A stretch of 64,000 nt of DNA from Hyphomonadaceae bacterium. Its GTDB lineage: Bacteria > Pseudomonadota > Alphaproteobacteria > Caulobacterales > Aquidulcibacteraceae. The stretch lies in assembly GCA_022843225.1 (NCBI GenBank), contig JALHOC010000009.1, positions 1 to 64,000 of the forward strand, read 5' to 3'. The translations under genes and the position numbers were made by a program. This document shows, in pieces, positions 8,756-17,616 of the stretch (within the stretch, counting starts at the first letter, position 1; every line of letters starts with the position of its first letter). Below the pieces are notes generated by a model. It made no database searches. It was not told where the DNA came from and saw only the letters and a list, made by a program, of their open reading frames with translations.

Positions 8756-9885
8756 GACGAAAACCCACGCCAGCCATCGACCGTAAGCCCGTAGCCCTCA
8801 AGGCCCACGAGCTTCGTCGGGGTATTCGCCAATACGATCATCCGGCGCACGCCCAGATCGCGCAAAATGTGCGAGCCAACGCCGATCACGCGTTGCGCGT
8901 TCTCGGCGCGCTCTTCCGCATCTTCTGATTCTCCCATGAGCCGCCGCGAGAGCCAATTTTGTTCGAACTCACGCAGCAACACCACGACGCCGGCGCCTTC
9001 CTTGTCGATCTCCGCGATGGAGCGATCGACGAGGCCAGCACGCTCGCCCAGTCCGCCCAGCACATCGGCGGCGAAGTCAACGCGATGGACGCGCACCAAA
9101 GCGGGTTTGTTAGGGTCTATGTCGCCCTTCACCAACGCCACATGCTCGACATCGTCGAGCCGATTGCGGAACAGAACCAGCCGGAAGCCGGAGCCGGCGC
9201 GCGTCTCGAACGGCGCCTCGTGGATGCGATCAATGTAGCTTTCGGTCACGCGGCGATAGGCGATGAGCTCATCGATCGCGCCGATCTTGAGATTATGAAA
9301 TTGCGCGAACGCGACCAATTCCGGCAGCCGCGCCATAGTGCCGTCATCGTTCATGATCTCGCAGATCACGGCTGAGGGATTGAGCCCAGCTTGGCGCGCG
9401 ATATCGACGCTCGCTTCGGTATGGCCGGCGCGCACCAGAACGCCGCCATCGCGCGCCATGAGCGGAAACACATGGCCCGGCGAGACGATGTCGTCAGCGC
9501 CCTTGCCCGCATCTATGGCGACCGCGATCGTGAGGGCGCGGTCATGCGCGGAGATACCGGTCGAGATGCCTTCCTTGGCTTCGATCGACACCGTGAACGC
9601 GGTGCCGAGCTTGGCTTGATTGCGCGGCGCCATCGGCTCTAAGCCCAGCTGACGCGTGCGTTCCGCTGTCAGCGCCAGGCAGATCAGCCCGCGCCCATGC
9701 TTGGCCATGAAATTGACCTGAGCGGGCGTTGCGAATTGCGCGGGAATGACGAGGTCGCCCTCGTTTTCACGATCCTCCTCGTCAATGAGGATGAACATCC
9801 GCCCTTCCCGAGCTTCCTCGATGATTTCGGGAATCGGCGAGATGGCGCGCTTAAAGTCAGCGATCGGGGACGGTTTGGCCGCCAT
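8752..9885 (-). CDS. ribB: 3,4-dihydroxy-2-butanone 4-phosphate synthase with degenerate GTP cyclohydrolase II domain (RibBX-type)
   Basis: The N-terminal domain (residues about 10-210) is a full DHBP synthase: DEEDRENEGDLVIPAQ holds the acidic Mg site, and GHVFPLMARDGGVLVRAGHTEA and VICEIMNDDG are present. It makes the C4 unit of riboflavin from ribulose 5-phosphate. The C-terminal half (about 215-377) aligns in shape with GTP cyclohydrolase II, but in VRVHRVDFAADVLGGLGER the zinc-binding cysteines (normally C-x10-C-x-C) are absent and the segment that normally holds the second and third cysteines has none. Cyclohydrolase activity is therefore unlikely; this is the RibBX layout. It lies between ribE and ribH. 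Confidence 0.94.
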   Translation of the reverse strand: MAAKPSPIADFKRAISPIPEIIEEAREGRMFILIDEEDRENEGDLVIPAQFATPAQVNFMAKHGRGLICLALTAERTRQLGLEPMAPRNQAKLGTAFTVSIEAKEGISTGISAHDRALTIAVAIDAGKGADDIVSPGHVFPLMARDGGVLVRAGHTEASVDIARQAGLNPSAVICEIMNDDGTMARLPELVAFAQFHNLKIGAIDELIAYRRVTESYIDRIHEAPFETRAGSGFRLVLFRNRLDDVEHVALVKGDIDPNKPALVRVHRVDFAADVLGGLGERAGLVDRSIAEIDKEGAGVVVLLREFEQNWLSRRLMGESEDAEERAENAQRVIGVGSHILRDLGVRRMIVLANTPTKLVGLEGYGLTVDGWRGFSS

Positions 9886-10497
9886 TTACGAACTTCTCCG
9901 CGCTTCAAAGAGCCGCGCCGCATAGCGCGCCATCATATCGGCTTCCAAATTCACCTTAGCGCCTGCCTTGAGCTTCGACAAAGTGGTGACCGCCCAGGTG
10001 TGGGGAATGATCAGCACGCCAAAACCATGCTCATCGACCTCGTTCACTGTCAGCGACACGCCGGCTACGGCGATGGAGCCCTTCGGCGCGATCAAATGCG
10101 CAATGCCCGCCGGCGGCTCAATGCGCAGACGCCAGCCCTCGCCGTCCTGGGTGAGCGACCTCACCTCGCCCAAGCCATCGACATGGCCCAGCACCATGTG
10201 CCCGCCCAATTCGTCGCCGACGCGAAGTGAGCGCTCCAGATTCACGCGATCGCCGAGCTTCAACGCACCCAAGGTCGTCAGCGCTAGGCTCTCGGCGGCG
10301 ACTTCGACGACATGGCGCATGCCGCCCGCACGCGGCGACTTCTCCACGACTGTCAGGCAGCATCCGTCATGGGCGATGCTAGCGCCAATCTCGACGCCAG
10401 CCGGATCGTACACGCTCGCGATCTCAAGACGCGTGAGCCCACTCAGGCGCTCAACGGCGATCACCTCGCCTAGCGCGGATACAATTCCCGTAAACAT
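9886..10497 (-). CDS. ribE: Riboflavin synthase alpha subunit
   Basis: Dismutates two lumazines to riboflavin plus the pyrimidinedione. It is 203 aa with the diagnostic N-terminus MFTGIVSALGEV and two tandem lumazine-binding repeats, seen as GCCLTVVE in the first and GVSLTVNEV in the second, each with an NLERSLR or NLEADMMARY block. The ribD reductase gene ends at its start, and ribBX follows directly. Confidence 0.96.
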   Translation of the reverse strand: MFTGIVSALGEVIAVERLSGLTRLEIASVYDPAGVEIGASIAHDGCCLTVVEKSPRAGGMRHVVEVAAESLALTTLGALKLGDRVNLERSLRVGDELGGHMVLGHVDGLGEVRSLTQDGEGWRLRIEPPAGIAHLIAPKGSIAVAGVSLTVNEVDEHGFGVLIIPHTWAVTTLSKLKAGAKVNLEADMMARYAARLFEARRSS

Positions 10498-11153
10498 CAG
10501 GCTCGCTCGTAGCTCTCCCAGAGGTCGGGGCCAAGCTCACGCACCGCAACCCGCCGCCATTTAGGGGCTTCGGCGAGGGCCGCGAGCGCCAAGCCGCCAA
10601 TGGCGGGGCGGCCCTCCGCGCCAAGCAGCATCGGAGCACGGAACCACTCAATGCGGTCAACCAATCCGGCCTTGATGAGCGCAGCAGAGAGAACGCCGCC
10701 GCCCTCTGCCAGGACGCTGCAGATGTCCAGGTTAGAATGGAGGAAGGCCAACGCGAGTTCAGGACCCTCGCTGGCCATGTCGATGACATAGCCCACCCGA
10801 GCGCCGGCCAATTCGAGCGCGGACGAGCGCGCATTCGGATCTTCGCCGATCACGATCAAAGGAGACTCTTCGAGATGTTCAAAGAGCCGCCCTGAAACCG
10901 GTACATCAAAGCTTCTGGAAAGCACGACGCGTTTCGGCTGGCGCGCTGGCTGCGGATCGGTCCGCGCCAAGAGCGACGGATTATCCACGCGCGCCGTTCC
11001 CGCGCCGATCATCACCGCATCGACGCCAGCGCGCATCTTGTGCACTTCTGCGCGCGCGGCCTCGCCCGTGATCCATCTGCTCTCGCCGGCGACAGTCGCG
11101 ATCCGTCCGTCGAGTGACGTTGCGAGCTTCAATGTGACGTGCGGGCGGTTCAT
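10497..11153 (-). CDS. ribD: RibD-type 5-amino-6-(5-phosphoribosylamino)uracil reductase, stand-alone (no deaminase domain)
   Basis: The protein starts MNRPHVTLKLATSLDGRIA, the sequence that normally begins the second half of bifunctional RibD, and continues with WITGEAARAEVHKMRAGVDAVMIGAGT and the NADPH-site ILAEGGG-like block SVLAEGGGVLSAAL. Only the 218-aa reductase domain is present. The zinc deaminase domain with its HAE and PCxxxGrTPPC motifs is missing, and only 72 bp lie between this gene and nrdR, so it is not encoded just upstream. The deaminase must be elsewhere or be replaced. Confidence 0.9.
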   Translation of the reverse strand: MNRPHVTLKLATSLDGRIATVAGESRWITGEAARAEVHKMRAGVDAVMIGAGTARVDNPSLLARTDPQPARQPKRVVLSRSFDVPVSGRLFEHLEESPLIVIGEDPNARSSALELAGARVGYVIDMASEGPELALAFLHSNLDICSVLAEGGGVLSAALIKAGLVDRIEWFRAPMLLGAEGRPAIGGLALAALAEAPKWRRVAVRELGPDLWESYERA

Positions 11154-11225
11154 TTGGGCAGTAGGCGACAGGCATAAGGCAGGTGCAAGAGGCCCCGGCG
11201 AATTTGGGGCTTCTATTGCCCTTGC

Positions 11226-11687
11226 CTACTCCCCCTTATTTTTCCCCGTTTCGGCGATGAAATCGGCAAAATCTGAAGGCGCGCCGAAATCGCGATAGAC
11301 TGAGGCGTAGCGCACATAGGCGACCTTATCGACTTGCGCCAAAGCCTCCATCACAAGTTCGCCGATCGTCTCTGAGGTGATTTCCGGTTCGCCTTGGCTT
11401 TCGAGCTTGCGCACGATGCCCGAGATCATCTGCTCGATTTGATCCAACTCTATGGGGCGCTTGCGCAACGCGATGCTCAGCGACCGCGCCAGCTTATCAC
11501 GATCGAACGGCACACGGCGGCCCGAGCGCTTCAGCACGACCAGTTCTCGTAATTGCACTCGCTCGAACGTGGTGAAGCGCGAGCCGCATTTATCGCACTG
11601 GCGGCGACGGCGGATCGCCGCGCCGTCTTCCGTCGGGCGGCTATCTTTGACCTGGGTGTCTTCGTTGGAACAAAACGGGCAACGCAT
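11226..11687 (-). CDS. nrdR: Transcriptional repressor NrdR
   Basis: Zinc-ribbon, ATP-cone repressor of ribonucleotide reductase genes that senses (d)ATP. It is 153 aa: the N-terminal zinc ribbon has CPFC (residues 3-6) and CDKC (about 31-34), then [18 protein letters not shown], then the ATP-cone with [18 protein letters not shown]. It sits between glyA and the rib genes, a common alphaproteobacterial order. Confidence 0.97.
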   Translation of the reverse strand: MRCPFCSNEDTQVKDSRPTEDGAAIRRRRQCDKCGSRFTTFERVQLRELVVLKRSGRRVPFDRDKLARSLSIALRKRPIELDQIEQMISGIVRKLESQGEPEITSETIGELVMEALAQVDKVAYVRYASVYRDFGAPSDFADFIAETGKNKGE

Positions 11688-11728
11688 CCTGCGACCTCCG
11701 GGCGAGGCGCCGAATCAGCGCATCGACG

Positions 11729-13027
11729 TCAATTGTATATCGGGAAGCGGGCCGTCAGCTGCTCGACCTTGGCAGCGACAGCCGCTTCGACGCTTGAGTT
11801 GTCGCCGTTGCTCCCCTGCAACCCGTCCAGCACCTCGCAGATCAGATCCGCCACTTGCCGGAACTCGGCGGGACCAAAACCACGTGTCGTGCAAGCTGGC
11901 GAGCCCAGCCGCACGCCCGACGTGATCATCGGCTTCTCGGGATCGAACGGGATGCCATTCTTGTTGCAGGTGATCAGTGCGCGCTCCAGCGCCTGTTCGC
12001 CGGCCTTGCCTGTCACGCGTTTCGGACGAAGGTCCACGAGCATCAGATGGCTGTCGGTGCCGCCGGATACGACCGCCAATCCGTTCTCGATTAGCCGCGC
12101 CGACAAGGCGCGCGCATTATCCAAAGTGCGCTGCGCATAGAGCTTGAATTCCGGTTGTAGCGCTTCGCCAAAGCTCACCGCCTTCGCCGCGATGACGTGC
12201 ATCAGCGGCCCGCCCTGCAAGCCAGGAAAAACTGCGGAATTGATCTTCTTGCCGATGTCCTCGTCGTTGGAAAGGATCATGCCGCCGCGCGGACCGCGCA
12301 GCGTTTTATGCGTTGTCGTCGTCACCACATGCGCATGCGGCAGGGGAGACGGGTAGACGCCGCCCGCGATCAAGCCCGCATAATGCGCCATGTCCACCAT
12401 CAGGATCGCGCCAATCTCATCAGCAATTTTGCGGAACCGCGCGAAATCGATGGCGCGGGAATACGCTGAACCGCCGGCGATGATTAGCTTCGGGCGCTCA
12501 CGGCGCGCGATCTCCGCGACCTGATCATAGTCGATCAGATGATCATCTTCTCGCACGCCATAGGCTACGGGCTGGAACCATTTGCCGGAAATGTTCACCG
12601 GCGCACCGTGCGTCAGGTGGCCGCCGCAGGCGAGGTCCATCCCGAGGAATTTGTCGCCCGGCTTCAACAGCGCGAAAAACACTGCCTGGTTGGCGTTGGC
12701 GCCAGAGTGCGGTTGCACGTTCGCGAAGGTACATCCGAACAAGCGTTTGGCGCGATCGATGGCGAGGCGTTCCACTTCATCGACGAACTCGCAGCCGCCA
12801 TAATAGCGCCGGCCTGGATAGCCCTCTGCGTACTTGTTGGTGAGCACCGACCCCTGCGCCTCCAACACCGCGCGCGACACGATGTTCTCGGAGGCGATGA
12901 GCTCGATCTGGCGTTGTTGGCGTTTCAGCTCGGCGTTTACTGACGCCATCACGTCGGGATCGGCGCGCTCCAGGGAGGCCTCGAAAAAACGGTCGTGGGC
13001 GGCGGCGCGTCCTGCTGCCTGGGTCAT
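11729..13027 (-). CDS. glyA: Serine hydroxymethyltransferase
   Basis: PLP enzyme interconverting serine and glycine with tetrahydrofolate; main source of one-carbon units. It is 432 aa. The PLP lysine lies in [16 protein letters not shown] (about residue 240); [16 protein letters not shown] and [15 protein letters not shown] are family signatures. The ATG at 13027 has GAGG about 7-10 nt upstream. It is the probable first gene of the nrdR-rib run; a hairpin separates it from the hemA/DUF6898 pair upstream. Confidence 0.98.
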   Translation of the reverse strand: MTQAAGRAAAHDRFFEASLERADPDVMASVNAELKRQQRQIELIASENIVSRAVLEAQGSVLTNKYAEGYPGRRYYGGCEFVDEVERLAIDRAKRLFGCTFANVQPHSGANANQAVFFALLKPGDKFLGMDLACGGHLTHGAPVNISGKWFQPVAYGVREDDHLIDYDQVAEIARRERPKLIIAGGSAYSRAIDFARFRKIADEIGAILMVDMAHYAGLIAGGVYPSPLPHAHVVTTTTHKTLRGPRGGMILSNDEDIGKKINSAVFPGLQGGPLMHVIAAKAVSFGEALQPEFKLYAQRTLDNARALSARLIENGLAVVSGGTDSHLMLVDLRPKRVTGKAGEQALERALITCNKNGIPFDPEKPMITSGVRLGSPACTTRGFGPAEFRQVADLICEVLDGLQGSNGDNSSVEAAVAAKVEQLTARFPIYN

Positions 13028-13075
13028 AAGGGTCCTCTTGGGGAATCTCCGAGTGCCCTACATAGGCGATTGCCG

Positions 13076-13095
13076 CGCCCTCGGAAACGAGGGCG
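13076..13095 (-). other. Perfect 8-bp hairpin between DUF6898 gene and glyA
   Basis: CGCCCTCG - GAAA - CGAGGGCG as written on the plus strand. It sits just after the stop of the DUF6898 gene and 48 bp before glyA in transcription order. There is no T-run on the transcribed side, so it is not a classical terminator; it may be a processing/stability element or a weak terminator. Only the fold is seen; the role is open. Confidence 0.5.
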
Positions 13096-13100
13096 TCCGG

Positions 13101-13334
13101 TTAGATCAGTTTACCCCTGCGGGAATCGGGCGCCGGCGGCGGGCCCCCGTCCTCTCCAGCCAAGACCCGATCGAGCTTGCGCAACGCCAAGGCGCGCACG
13201 TCCAGCAGCGCGGCATTTCCCGGCGCCTGCACCACAACTTCCGTTCCGGTTGCGACATCGATCGCGGCAATTCGCTGCAGGTCGCCCAGGCGCGTGACCT
13301 CAAAGATCACTTCGCGCGTAGGCTTGGCCGTCAC
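13101..13334 (-). CDS. DUF6898-like small protein coupled to hemA
   Basis: A 77-aa protein if it starts at GTG 13334, where GTG and the hemA TGA stop share four bases (GTGA). The track ORF starts further upstream, inside hemA, and is less likely. It contains [32 protein letters not shown], a small beta-rich domain, then a Pro/Arg-rich tail. The family label is a tentative recollection for alphaproteobacterial genes next to hemA/glyA; function unknown. Confidence 0.72.
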   Translation of the reverse strand: MTAKPTREVIFEVTRLGDLQRIAAIDVATGTEVVVQAPGNAALLDVRALALRKLDRVLAGEDGGPPPAPDSRRGKLI

Positions 13335-14554
13335 GCCGCCCGCTCTGCCATGACCTCGGCCCATACCGTTTGCATCGCGCGCACGAGCGCTTCCATCAGG
13401 TCATCATCGTGGAAGGGCGATGGGGTAAAGCGCAGCCGCTCGGCGCCGCGAGCGACCGTCGGGTAGTTGATCGGCTGCACGTAAATCCCGTGCTCGAAGA
13501 GCAGCTTGTCGGAGGTCAATTTGCAGAGCGCTGCATCGCCGACCAGCACTGGGACAATGTGCGTGGTCGATTCCGCCATGACCGGCAGCCCGGCATCCTT
13601 GAACATCGCCTTCAGTCGATCCGCGCGCTCGGCGAGGCGATCACGCATATGCGGGCAGGCTTTGACAATCCGGACACTCTCAAGCGCCGCAGCCGCAATC
13701 GACGGCGCAAGCGAAGTTGTAAAGATGAACCCCGACGCGGTGGAGCGGATCGCGTCAATCGCGGACGCGGGGCCGCTGACATAACCGCCCATCGTGCCGA
13801 AGGCTTTGGCCAACGTGCCTTCGATGAAGTCGACGCGATGCATCACGCCGTCGCGTTCGGCTACGCCACCGCCATTGTGACCGTAAAGGCCCACGCCGTG
13901 GACCTCATCGAGATACGTCATCGCGCCATAGGCTTCGGCGATGTCGCAGATCGCTTCGATCGGCGCAGTATCGCCGTCCATCGAATACACGCTCTCGAAA
14001 GCGATCAGCTTCGGCGCATGCGGGGGCGCTTCGTTGATCAAGGCTTCGAGGTGCTGCAGATCATTGTGGCGGAAGATGCGCCGCTCGCACTTCGCACGCT
14101 TGATGCCTTCGATCATCGAAGCGTGGTTTTGCGCATCGGAGAAAATCCACAGATCGGGAAACAGCTTCGCCAAGGTCGAGAGCGTGGCGTCATTCGACAC
14201 ATAGCCCGAGGTGAATAGGAGCGCGGCTTCCTTGCCGTGAAGCGAGGCCAGCTCTTTCTCAAGATCGACGTGATAGCTCGTAGTGCCGGAAATGTTGCGC
14301 GTGCCGCCCGCGCCAGCGCCGACTGTGTCCAGAGCGGCGTGCGCCGCATCGAGCACTTCCGGGCTCTGGCCCTGGCCCAGATAATCGTTCGAGCACCAAA
14401 CCACGATCTCGCGCGTTTCGCCGTTCTCTAGCCGCAACCGCGCACGCGGGAAACGGCCGCGTTCGCGCATGATGTCGGCGAACACGCGGTAGCGCCCTTC
14501 GTCGCGGATCGCGGCGACGGCGGCCTCAAAGACCTGTTTGTCTTCGTCTCTCAC
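13331..14554 (-). CDS. hemA: 5-aminolevulinate synthase (C4 pathway)
   Basis: Condenses glycine and succinyl-CoA to 5-aminolevulinate, the first tetrapyrrole step in alphaproteobacteria. PLP lysine in [28 protein letters not shown] near the N-terminus; SNDYLGQ and [12 protein letters not shown] for substrate binding. The track ORF opens with TTG at 14617; GTG at 14554 gives 407 aa, places the GRYRVFAD block as in other synthases and leaves 116 bp for divergent promoters with hemB. The ribosome site there is weak (AAAGGC), so the start is a judgement. Confidence 0.96.
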   Translation of the reverse strand: MRDEDKQVFEAAVAAIRDEGRYRVFADIMRERGRFPRARLRLENGETREIVVWCSNDYLGQGQSPEVLDAAHAALDTVGAGAGGTRNISGTTSYHVDLEKELASLHGKEAALLFTSGYVSNDATLSTLAKLFPDLWIFSDAQNHASMIEGIKRAKCERRIFRHNDLQHLEALINEAPPHAPKLIAFESVYSMDGDTAPIEAICDIAEAYGAMTYLDEVHGVGLYGHNGGGVAERDGVMHRVDFIEGTLAKAFGTMGGYVSGPASAIDAIRSTASGFIFTTSLAPSIAAAALESVRIVKACPHMRDRLAERADRLKAMFKDAGLPVMAESTTHIVPVLVGDAALCKLTSDKLLFEHGIYVQPINYPTVARGAERLRFTPSPFHDDDLMEALVRAMQTVWAEVMAERAA

Positions 14555-14670
14555 GGGCTTTGCCTTTGGCGCGTCGGATCGCGCCTGTTGCGTCTTATAG
14601 TGTTTTCCGTCCAACAACGTAACTGAGGCGCTAACGCGCAGATTTGATCGGGTTGTTGCGAACGATTCTC

Positions 14671-15687
14671 ATGAACTATGCTGGAAGATATCCTGCCGCC
14701 CGCCCGCGCCGCTTGCGCCAAGCCGAATGGGTGCGCCGTCTGGTGCGCGAGCACCGCCTGAGCACGGACGATCTGATCTGGGCCATGGTGGTGCATGACG
14801 GGACGGAGGATGAAATTCCGATCGCGGCAATGCCTGGCGTGGCGCGACTGTCGGTCAAGGCGGCGGCCAAGGCGGCGAAACAGGCGGCCAGCCTCGGGAT
14901 CCCAGCCATCGCTGTGTTCCCGCATATCAACGCGACGAAGAAGGACGCAGCCGGCAAGGAGGCGCTGAACCCAAACGGGCTCGTTTGCACCGCCGTCCGC
15001 GCGATGAAAGATGCGGCCCCCGAAATCGGGCTTGTCGTGGATGTCGCGCTCGATCCGTTCACCGACCATGGCCACGATGGGCTCCTGAAGGATGGGCGCA
15101 TCCTCAATGACGAAACAGTAAAAGTGCTGACCGAGCAGGCGTTGATCCAGGTCAAGGCCGGCGCCGACATCGTCGCCCCTTCAGACATGATGGATGGTCG
15201 CGTCGGCTTGATCCGCACGACTTTGGATCAGAACGGCTGCCACGACGCGCTGATTATGTCCTACGCGGCGAAATACGCGTCAGGCTTTTATGGGCCGTAC
15301 CGCGAAGCGATAGGCTCGGCAAAGCTCGGTGGCGGTTCGGTTGAGAACCCGGGCGACAAACGCACGTACCAGATGGATTTTGGCAACACCGACGAAGCTT
15401 TGCGTGAGGTCGCGCTCGACATCGCCGAAGGCGCTGACATGCTTCTGATCAAGCCGGGACTACCCTATCTCGACATTGTACGGCGCGTGAAAGATGCGTT
15501 CGCCTTGCCTACGTTCGCGTTCCAAGTGTCAGGCGAATACGCGATGATCAAGGCCGGCGGCGCCAATGGCTGGATCGACGAGGAGCGGGTGATGATAGAG
15601 AGCCTGACCGCCTTCAGGCGCGCCGGCGCGGACGGGGTCGTGACCTATTTCGCGCCAAAAGTAGCGGAAGTCCTAGGCGGCGCGTGA
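14671..15687 (+). CDS. hemB: Delta-aminolevulinic acid dehydratase (porphobilinogen synthase)
   Basis: Joins two 5-aminolevulinates into porphobilinogen. 338 aa from the ATG at 14671; the longer track ORF uses TTG. The Schiff-base lysines are in SYAAKYASGFYGPYREA (about residue 200) and LLIKPGLPYLD (about 255). In VALDPFTDHGHDG the cysteines of the zinc-type active site are replaced by Asp, as in magnesium-type, zinc-independent enzymes. It diverges from hemA and overlaps the convergent response regulator by 15 bp. Confidence 0.97.
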   Translation: MNYAGRYPAARPRRLRQAEWVRRLVREHRLSTDDLIWAMVVHDGTEDEIPIAAMPGVARLSVKAAAKAAKQAASLGIPAIAVFPHINATKKDAAGKEALNPNGLVCTAVRAMKDAAPEIGLVVDVALDPFTDHGHDGLLKDGRILNDETVKVLTEQALIQVKAGADIVAPSDMMDGRVGLIRTTLDQNGCHDALIMSYAAKYASGFYGPYREAIGSAKLGGGSVENPGDKRTYQMDFGNTDEALREVALDIAEGADMLLIKPGLPYLDIVRRVKDAFALPTFAFQVSGEYAMIKAGGANGWIDEERVMIESLTAFRRAGADGVVTYFAPKVAEVLGGA

Positions 15688-16569
15688 CGCGCCAGTCTCA
15701 GACTTCCGGCCCAAGCGCTTATCAACCACCGCAACCAAGCCCTTCACCAATTGCTCGCGCTCGGCCATTTGCGCCGAGGTCATGAAGCCGAGCTTCTGCA
15801 TGGCGTCGATGTGGGTTGTGAGCACTTCTTGATCGATGGCGCCAGCACCGCCAATCGCGGTGATGTATCGCGCCAACGACCGCGCGGCGTCGCCCATGAA
15901 TTGGTCGCGGACATCATCCGACAATTGCTCGGTCTCGCGTACGGCCGCGTAAATATCACGCAGCTTGCGCCGGTCGCCAGGCGACAATTCGGCCGTGAGT
16001 TCGCTGATTTTGGTCACGCACTGACGCACCAATTCGCGGTTGCCCTCGGCTTCCCACAATGGTTTTCCGCCATCCTCAAGCGGATCGGTGAACCGCCGCA
16101 ACGGCCCGCCATATTCGTCCAGCATGCGCCGGCGCCGACACGGGCCGGTATAGGCCACACTCTCAACAAAGCGACGCGGACGAAGCAGCACGGCCTCCAC
16201 CCGCGACAAGAGCGCCGCGCCGTTAAAGGGGCGAACCAGCATTTCATCGACGCCAGCGCCGCGCGCGGCGTCCAAGAATTTCTGTGTCGGGCTTTCTGTC
16301 ATCACGATGATGGATAACGCCCGCGGCACCGCGCCGTATCCCGCGCGGACCATCCGGGTGAAGTCCAATCCCGACACGCCTGGAATACGCGACGAGGTAA
16401 TCACAATGCGCGGCTGATATTCGGTCGTCAGCTTCAGCAGATCAACGCCATCGGTAGCGAAGTGGACGCGCTCAAACCCCGCGCCGCCCAGCACATCGGC
16501 GACCAGCTTGCGGGTGTGAAAGTTCTCATCGCATACCAAAATTTGCAGAGCGCGCGTCTTCGGCGACAT
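15673..16569 (-). CDS. Response-regulator-like protein with degenerate receiver domain
   Basis: 298 aa from ATG 16569. Residues about 8-130 form a CheY-like receiver: ILVCDENFHTRKLVADVL and an IIVMTESPTQKFLDAARGAGVDEMLVRPF end. The phosphoacceptor aspartate is replaced: IVITSSRIPGVSG has Ser where L-D-x-x-M-P would be, and the conserved Lys is Arg (VRPF). The C-terminal 150 residues are helical, without a recognisable DNA-binding or catalytic output domain. It probably works by protein contact rather than phosphorylation. No partner kinase lies nearby. Confidence 0.82.
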   Translation of the reverse strand: MSPKTRALQILVCDENFHTRKLVADVLGGAGFERVHFATDGVDLLKLTTEYQPRIVITSSRIPGVSGLDFTRMVRAGYGAVPRALSIIVMTESPTQKFLDAARGAGVDEMLVRPFNGAALLSRVEAVLLRPRRFVESVAYTGPCRRRRMLDEYGGPLRRFTDPLEDGGKPLWEAEGNRELVRQCVTKISELTAELSPGDRRKLRDIYAAVRETEQLSDDVRDQFMGDAARSLARYITAIGGAGAIDQEVLTTHIDAMQKLGFMTSAQMAEREQLVKGLVAVVDKRLGRKSETGASRAA

Positions 16570-16667
16570 CGACAAACACCTTAACGAAGCCGGGTGCAGC
16601 GCGCTCCCAACCGAGGCGTTTTTGTCGCACAACAGGATTGAGAAAGATTTACCGCGCCCTTTAGCAA

Positions 16668-17534
16668 TTATGGTTTACGTCGATTCAAGCGGGCGATGAG
16701 GCTCGATGTGTCCCATCGTTTCCCGCCAAGCGCTTGCACATCGCTGTAATAGGCGTCGACCTGCCTGGTGAGATCGAGTGTTGCGCCATTGCGAGCGGCC
16801 TCTTCAAGAACGAGACCCAGGTCCTTGCGCATCCAGTCCACCGCGAAGCCGAAGTCGAACCGCCCCTCGATCATGGTTTTCCAACGGTTTTCCATTTGCC
16901 AGCTTTGCGCCGCACCCATCGAGATCGCGGTGATCACCTTGTCGATATCAAGGTCGGCGCGTTGCGCAAAGTGCAGCCCCTCCGCCAAACCCTGCAGCAC
17001 GCCAGCGATACAGATTTGATTCACCATCTTGGCCAATTGCCCCGCGCCGGCAGGCCCAATCAGCGTGATGTTGGTGCCATAGGCGCGCATGATCGGCTCG
17101 GCTTCAGCGAACGCGCTGGACTCGCCACCCGCCATGATGGTGAGCCGCCCCGCTTCGGCGCCAGCCTGTCCGCCGGAAACCGGCGCGTCGAGGAAACCTA
17201 GGCCGACTTTCTCCGCGGCTGCCGACAACTCGCGTGCGAGTTCGGCCGATGCCGTGGTGTGGTCGACGATGATGGCGCCCTTGCGCATCGCCGGAGCAGC
17301 CGCCTCGAAGACCTCACGAACATCGCGATCGGCCCCGACGCAGAAGAAGGCGATGTCGCAACCCTCGACCGCCTTGCCCACTGACGAATAAGTGCGTCCC
17401 TCGTGCTTTTGCGCCCAATCGCGCGCCTTCTCTTCGCTTCGGTTGAAGACAGCCACTTCGTGCCCAGCCTTGGCCAAGTGTCCCGCCATGGGGCCGCCCA
17501 TCACGCCCAGACCAACAAACGCAACCTTCGCCAT
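16668..17534 (-). CDS. NAD(P)-dependent beta-hydroxyacid dehydrogenase (3-hydroxyisobutyrate dehydrogenase family)
   Basis: 288 aa with a Rossmann GLGVMGGPMAGHL motif (residues 8-20), the substrate-binding DAPVSGGQAGAEAGRLTIMAGG block (about 118-138), and the catalytic Lys in GQLAKMVNQ (about 170). This family includes 3-hydroxyisobutyrate, tartronate semialdehyde and glyoxylate/succinic semialdehyde reductases; the substrate cannot be settled from sequence. It stands alone, divergent from motB. Confidence 0.92.
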   Translation of the reverse strand: MAKVAFVGLGVMGGPMAGHLAKAGHEVAVFNRSEEKARDWAQKHEGRTYSSVGKAVEGCDIAFFCVGADRDVREVFEAAAPAMRKGAIIVDHTTASAELARELSAAAEKVGLGFLDAPVSGGQAGAEAGRLTIMAGGESSAFAEAEPIMRAYGTNITLIGPAGAGQLAKMVNQICIAGVLQGLAEGLHFAQRADLDIDKVITAISMGAAQSWQMENRWKTMIEGRFDFGFAVDWMRKDLGLVLEEAARNGATLDLTRQVDAYYSDVQALGGKRWDTSSLIARLNRRKP

Positions 17535-17616
17535 CTTGCCTCACCCGCGCCTTTCAACGTGATCTTAACCCCGATTAGGCATGAGTGCGCGCTTCTCCGC
17601 CAGAACGGACGGACTT

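Noticed and set aside
14555-14617. Longer hemA start at TTG 14617
   Set aside because: Adds 21 non-conserved residues and leaves little space for the divergent promoters. GTG 14554 gives the usual 407 aa.
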